Source of the DNA: IMCC26077 sp964418325
Lineage (GTDB): Bacteria > Actinomycetota > Actinomycetes > Nanopelagicales > Nanopelagicaceae
Assembly: GCA_964418325.1 (NCBI GenBank)
Contig: CAYQLC010000003.1
Coordinates: forward strand, 1 to 64,000
Direction: 5' to 3'
Length of the DNA: 64,000 bases
Position numbers and translations under genes: made by a program. Of this stretch, positions 60,642-64,000 are shown in pieces. Each line of letters opens with the position of its first letter. The first letter of the stretch is position 1. The notes under the pieces are model-generated. The model saw nothing but the letters and a program-made list of their open reading frames with translations. It was not told where the DNA came from and searched no databases.

Positions 60642-61904
60642 ATGAGCGCTACATTGAATCGAGTCTTTATAGCGCGCCTGGCGGGAACTGCGGTTTTCGA
60701 CCCAGCGGGTGACCAAGTGGGAAAGGTGCGCGATGCTGTCGCGACCCTGCAAACTGGCCCAGTTGCCCCGCGCGTCTTGGGTTTGATTATCGAAGTACCG
60801 CCGCGACGACGTATCTTCATTCCGATCACTCGAATTACTTCTATCGAGCCTGGCACTGTTGTTATCACTGGTTTACTAAATGTGCGCCGCTTCCAACCTC
60901 GCCCTGGAGAGTTTTTGGTTCTTGGCGAATTCCTTGATCGCACGACGACACTTATCGGAAAAACTGAGCGCGTCGTTATCGAAGATATTGCTATGGAACA
61001 AAATCGTCGAGGCGATTGGTTATTGAGCAAGGTGCACGTTGCCACTAAAGGATCCGGCCTGCGCCGACGTGGTCCGGGCAAGACTGTCGAATACTCGGAA
61101 CTTACTGAGTTCATCACAGGAGAGACTGATGATGGTGCGCGCAGCCTCATGGCAACCCTAGCGACGCTCAAAGCTGCAGACCTCGCTGGTGCACTTCATG
61201 ACCTTTCAATGCCACGACGCGTTGAGATCGCCCGAGCACTTGATGATGAGCGGCTCGCAGATGTGCTCGAAGAGATGGAAGAGGGTGAGCGAGTTGCGCT
61301 CCTAGCTCAACTCGAAGGTGAGCGCGCTGCCGATGTGCTTGGCGAGATGGATCCTGATGATGCCGCTGACTTACTTCGTGAAGTCGGAAGTGAAAAAGCG
61401 GAATCTCTCCTTAACTTGATGGAACCTGAAGATGCTGAAGATGTTCGACGATTGATGGTGTACGAGGATTATTCCGCTGGTGGAATGATGACAACAGAAC
61501 CAGTGATTCTTGCTGCCGACAACACGGTGGCTGAAGCACTTGCGGCGCTTCGCGCGAGTGAAATCACTCCTGCCCTTGCCGCCCAAGTCTTCGTAACCAG
61601 GGCGCCGCATGAGACTCCTACTGGGAAGTTCCTTGGGATCGCACATTTTCAACGATTACTTCGAGAACCTCCAGCCACGCTCCTGGGTTCGATTATTGAT
61701 ACGGAATCCGAGTCGCTGACACCAGATAAGAACCTTACGACAATTTCTTCATATTTCGCAGCATATAACTTGGTGGCAGTTCCGATTGTTGACGACAACG
61801 ATCGACTGCTTGGTGTGGTGACAGTCGACGATGTTCTTGACCATTTGCTCCCTGAAAATTGGCGAGCACGACATGATGATGACAGCCGGGAGGTGTTGAA
61901 ATGA
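60642..61904 (+). CDS. PRC-barrel, MgtE_N and CBS domain protein without membrane part
   Basis: A 420-residue soluble protein (Rv1232c-like). Residues about 1-150 hold two PRC-barrel-like segments (VFDPAGDQVGKVRD at the first), about 160-265 form MgtE_N alpha repeats (LPALERADVLEE-like acidic helices with LGEMDPDDAADLL), and about 275-400 a pair of CBS domains. The channel part of MgtE is absent, so it may sense Mg or adenylates and act on a partner. It overlaps the DUF1003 gene by ATGA, which may be that membrane partner. Confidence 0.88.
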   Translation: MSATLNRVFIARLAGTAVFDPAGDQVGKVRDAVATLQTGPVAPRVLGLIIEVPPRRRIFIPITRITSIEPGTVVITGLLNVRRFQPRPGEFLVLGEFLDRTTTLIGKTERVVIEDIAMEQNRRGDWLLSKVHVATKGSGLRRRGPGKTVEYSELTEFITGETDDGARSLMATLATLKAADLAGALHDLSMPRRVEIARALDDERLADVLEEMEEGERVALLAQLEGERAADVLGEMDPDDAADLLREVGSEKAESLLNLMEPEDAEDVRRLMVYEDYSAGGMMTTEPVILAADNTVAEALAALRASEITPALAAQVFVTRAPHETPTGKFLGIAHFQRLLREPPATLLGSIIDTESESLTPDKNLTTISSYFAAYNLVAVPIVDDNDRLLGVVTVDDVLDHLLPENWRARHDDDSREVLK

Positions 61905-62380
61905 GCAATCGTCTTGATTTGCCACGTCGCGGTAAAAGATCTTTGCGTCCAACCTATAACTCTGAAGCATTCGGACAACTCTCCGAACGCTTCGCTCGTT
62001 TTTTAGGCACCGCAAATTTCTTGGTATATATGTCAGTCTTCGTCCTTACCTGGGTGCTCTGGAATGCCTTCGCACCAAGTAACCTGCGATTTGACCCCTT
62101 TCCCTTTATTTTCTTGACGCTCATCTTGTCGCTACAAGCGTCGTATGCTGCACCACTAATTTTGCTCGCTCAGAATCGACAGGCTGATCGTGACCGGATT
62201 CAATCGGCAGAGGACCGCTCTCGAGATGAGCGCAATCTTGCGGCAACGGAATATCTCACTAGAGAGATTGCTGCATTACGCGAGGGGCTTGGTGACGCAG
62301 CTACTCGCGATTTCATTCGTGGTGAGCTTCGCGAATTGGTAGAGGAGTTGCGAGCCGAGGATAAAAACCACTCGGAGTAA
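61901..62380 (+). CDS. DUF1003 family membrane protein
   Basis: A 159-residue protein with two membrane segments (about 35-57 and 68-88) and a coiled, charged C-terminal part (about 95-155). The SFVLTWVLWN-like region (FVLTWVLWNAF here), then FPFIFLTLILSLQASYAAPLIL is diagnostic for DUF1003. Function unknown; always next to the MgtE_N/CBS gene in many actinobacteria, as here. Confidence 0.9.
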   Translation: MSNRLDLPRRGKRSLRPTYNSEAFGQLSERFARFLGTANFLVYMSVFVLTWVLWNAFAPSNLRFDPFPFIFLTLILSLQASYAAPLILLAQNRQADRDRIQSAEDRSRDERNLAATEYLTREIAALREGLGDAATRDFIRGELRELVEELRAEDKNHSE

Positions 62381-62383
62381 AAC

Positions 62384-63511
62384 TTAGTGTGCAGAAATTG
62401 GCAGGCGCCGCCCAGTAAGAGAGGTGTTCCGTTTTATCAATTGCTCGGCGATCTCTCGGAAGGCCTGAGTGGATTCCTTTCCTTCCACCAGTGGAGCTCC
62501 GATATCTCCTGCTTCACGAAGGGCCGGATCAAAAGGAATCCGCCCCAATAATGGAACTGACCCACCGGTAAGGCGCTCCAGACGCGCAACAGTCTCTTCA
62601 CCCCCGCCCGAACCAAAGAGCGAGATCATCTCGCCGCAATGTGGGCAGGCAAAAGCCGACATATTCTCAATCACCCCGGTGAGTTGTTGTTTAAGTTGGT
62701 GCGCCAAGCGACCCGCGCGCTCTGCCACTTCGGCAGCGGCCACCTGCGGAGTGGTAACGACAATTAATTCGGAGGATGGAATCAACTGGCCAAGAGAAAT
62801 CGCGATGTCGCCGGTGCCTGGCGGTAAATCTAACAATAAGAAATCTAAATCTCCCCAGAATGCATCAGCGAGCAATTGTTCGAGAACTTTATGAAGAATC
62901 GGCCCGCGATATGCGACCGGATCCTCGCGTTGCGGCTTGAACATCTCCATCGACGCGACTCTGATGCCCCGAATATCCTCAGGGGGGATAAAAGTGGTGT
63001 TATCAATGGCTGTAGGCCGAGCACCCAACATTCCAAGGATTCGAGGGATTGAGTGTCCGTAAACATCTGCGTCAAGTATTCCTACCCGCTGTCCGCGCTC
63101 TGCTAAAGCTACTGCCAAATTAGCTGTTACGGAAGATTTACCAACGCCACCTTTACCCGAGGCGATAGCAAAAACTCGAGTTAACGAATCAGGTCGTGCA
63201 AATGGAATGCTCTTTTCATTTCCACCACGAATAATTTTTTTGATTTCGTTTCGCTGCTCATCACTCATGACATCAAAATCAACACTCACGCGCTTGATGC
63301 CTGTAATACCAATTACTGCATTGGAAATATCTTCATACAAGCGATCTTTCATCGGACAGCCTGCGATGGTCAGATAGATACCAATCTTGGCAAGGTCACC
63401 TGAGATATCAATACTCTTGACCATTCCTAATTCAGTCAGAGGTTTGCGAAGCTCAGGATCAATGACCTTTGCTAATGCTGCTTCTATGAGTTTGACAGAT
63501 TCTGCACTCAT
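62384..63511 (-). CDS. mrp: Mrp/ApbC-type iron-sulfur carrier ATPase
   Basis: A 375-residue Fe-S cluster carrier. An N-terminal MIP18 (DUF59) domain (about 5-85) with GCPMKD precedes a P-loop ATPase with ASGKGGVGKSSVTANLA (about 117-133), DADVYGHSIP and the cluster-binding pair in FACPHCGEM. Its intact P-loop contrasts with that of the ParA-like protein at 55892. Its ATG overlaps the tatB start region: the tatB stop and mrp start share bases (ATGA). Confidence 0.93.
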   Translation of the reverse strand: MSAESVKLIEAALAKVIDPELRKPLTELGMVKSIDISGDLAKIGIYLTIAGCPMKDRLYEDISNAVIGITGIKRVSVDFDVMSDEQRNEIKKIIRGGNEKSIPFARPDSLTRVFAIASGKGGVGKSSVTANLAVALAERGQRVGILDADVYGHSIPRILGMLGARPTAIDNTTFIPPEDIRGIRVASMEMFKPQREDPVAYRGPILHKVLEQLLADAFWGDLDFLLLDLPPGTGDIAISLGQLIPSSELIVVTTPQVAAAEVAERAGRLAHQLKQQLTGVIENMSAFACPHCGEMISLFGSGGGEETVARLERLTGGSVPLLGRIPFDPALREAGDIGAPLVEGKESTQAFREIAEQLIKRNTSLTGRRLPISAH

Positions 63512-63804
63512 GGAAGTTGTGGATCCTGGCGCACTGAGTTCTTATCAAGGGTAGGTTCATCCTCAAGCGCCTGGCGCATCTGCTTCCTGATGAAACTCTT
63601 CGGGTTTAAATCACTCACGCTCAAGTCCTCAAAACCGGGCCCTAAGTTCTCGCGAAGATCGCTCGTCGCTGATTGAGCAAATCCTCGAACTTTGCGTAGG
63701 AATCGAGCAGCGTCGGCAGCAAAGGTAGGCAACTTGGTCGGCCCCACCAATATCAGTGCAACTAATCCAAGGCCAAGCAGTTCACCAGCGCCGATATCAA
63801 GCAT
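63508..63804 (-). CDS. tatB: Twin-arginine translocase subunit TatB
   Basis: A 98-residue TatA/B-type protein: a membrane helix at about 5-22, the GPTKLP hinge and an amphipathic helix (about 30-60), then a charged tail. As TatB it would bind Tat signals, such as that of the Rieske protein at 7242, with TatC. Placing between htrA and mrp matches Rv1223-Rv1224-Rv1229c. The ATG has TACGAT 6 nt before it, just past the htrA stop. Confidence 0.9.
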   Translation of the reverse strand: MLDIGAGELLGLGLVALILVGPTKLPTFAADAARFLRKVRGFAQSATSDLRENLGPGFEDLSVSDLNPKSFIRKQMRQALEDEPTLDKNSVRQDPQLP

Positions 63805-63810
63805 CTCGCT

Positions 63811-63816
63811 ATCGTA
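63811..63816 (-). promoter_or_regulatory. -10 box, leaderless start of tatB
   Basis: TACGAT on the minus strand, 6 nt before the ATG at 63804, in the 15-base gap after the htrA stop. Confidence 0.45.
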
Positions 63817-63819
63817 ACG

Positions 63820-64000
63820 CTATTGCTCTGCGGCGACCAAAGTTGCCTTGACGACCTTAGTCACTCCCTCGCGTTCTAACGTGATCGAAACCTGATCGCC
63901 AGGGGCTTTATCGCGAATGGCAACGATTAATTCATCAGGGTTGGTAATAACGCGACCTCCAAGATTAATGATGATGTCGCCCTCTTCGATTCCGGCTTCT
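63820..64000 (-). CDS. HtrA/DegP-like serine protease, C-terminal PDZ part (5' end outside window)
   Basis: Translated by hand from the right edge: about 59 residues beginning EAGIEEGDIIINLGGRVI and ending KATLVAAEQ before a TAG. This is the second half of a PDZ domain. With tatB next to it, the gene is most likely the membrane-bound HtrA protease, as Rv1223 beside tatB in M. tuberculosis. The protease domain lies outside the window, so the assignment is by domain and context. Confidence 0.8.
   Translation of the reverse strand, partial: EAGIEEGDIIINLGGRVITNPDELIVAIRDKAPGDQVSITLEREGVTKVVKATLVAAEQ

Noticed and set aside
60611..61171. Long N-terminal extension of the EamA transporter
   Set aside because: It is antisense to the CBS-domain gene, has no transporter character, and the leaderless box supports ATG 60610.

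Overview
The window looks like a piece of a small, tightly packed actinobacterial chromosome. Pointers to Actinobacteria are two WhiB regulators, a mycothiol gene (mshB), MtrAB, a PdtaS-type kinase beside whiB1, and several actinobacterial families (DUF3499, DUF5719, DUF3107, Rv3235-like). Base composition is moderate and genes nearly all abut or overlap. No gene-free stretch exceeds 300 bases; the longest is 25219-25465. A 100-base run of N (5224-5323) shows this is a scaffold with a gap. Together this fits a genome-streamlined freshwater actinobacterium such as the Nanopelagicales (acI), but that placement is inference. I see no tRNA, rRNA, insertion sequence, prophage or CRISPR array.

Layout. 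1-5.8 kb: two collagen-like surface proteins flank a metal P-type ATPase and a beta-CASP RNase. 5.8-10.8 kb: a membrane protein, the tRNA hydroxylase TrhO coupled to a Tat-exported Rieske protein, a PIG-L deacetylase divergent from a SelA/DgaE-like PLP enzyme, and class I aldolase. 10.8-18.8 kb: an argG-MFS pair, haem O synthase with a methyltransferase, a mutarotase-fold protein and a D-lactate/glycolate dehydrogenase. 18.8-25.2 kb: sulfur amino acid and redox genes (cystathionine gamma-synthase, MalY-type lyase, SDR, TerC, MsrB, MsrA). 25.4-46.9 kb: a compressed copy of the block that in Mycobacterium tuberculosis runs from whiB1 (Rv3219) to manC (Rv3264c): whiB1, pdtaS, Rv3235-like, secA, comF, mtrBA, sahH, manA, Trm112-like, manB, DUF3499, DUF5719, a giant glycosyltransferase, whiB2 and manC, followed by dapC-fdxA. 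47-54.9 kb: a lone SH3-like protein and cysS, VanW, DUF6113, mshB, an S9 peptidase and moeZ. 55-64 kb: TetR, DUF3107, a ParA-like protein with a broken P-loop, MpaB-like, a RecB-type nuclease, MarC, PHP phosphatase, a DMT transporter, an MgtE_N/CBS protein, DUF1003, mrp, tatB and the end of htrA.

How it works together. The mannose genes (manA, manB, manC) with the glycosyltransferase supply and use activated mannose for envelope glycans; MtrAB, VanW, SecA and TatB also serve the envelope. SahH, cystathionine gamma-synthase, MalY, MsrA/B, MshB, CysS and MoeZ form a broad sulfur and thiol theme. Many operons are joined by ATGA or TAATG overlaps.

The clearest pattern beyond the genes is expression: 24 genes have a TANNNT box ending 6-8 nt before the start codon, as expected for leaderless mRNAs. 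This settles several start codons. Other items worth a look are a compact three-way-junction RNA candidate before msrA, a hairpin that covers the start of the CpaB-like gene, the ParA-like protein that lacks both P-loop lysines, a short thermophile-type SahH in the usual sahH place, and missing lpqB, hpf and tmk in an otherwise conserved gene order.
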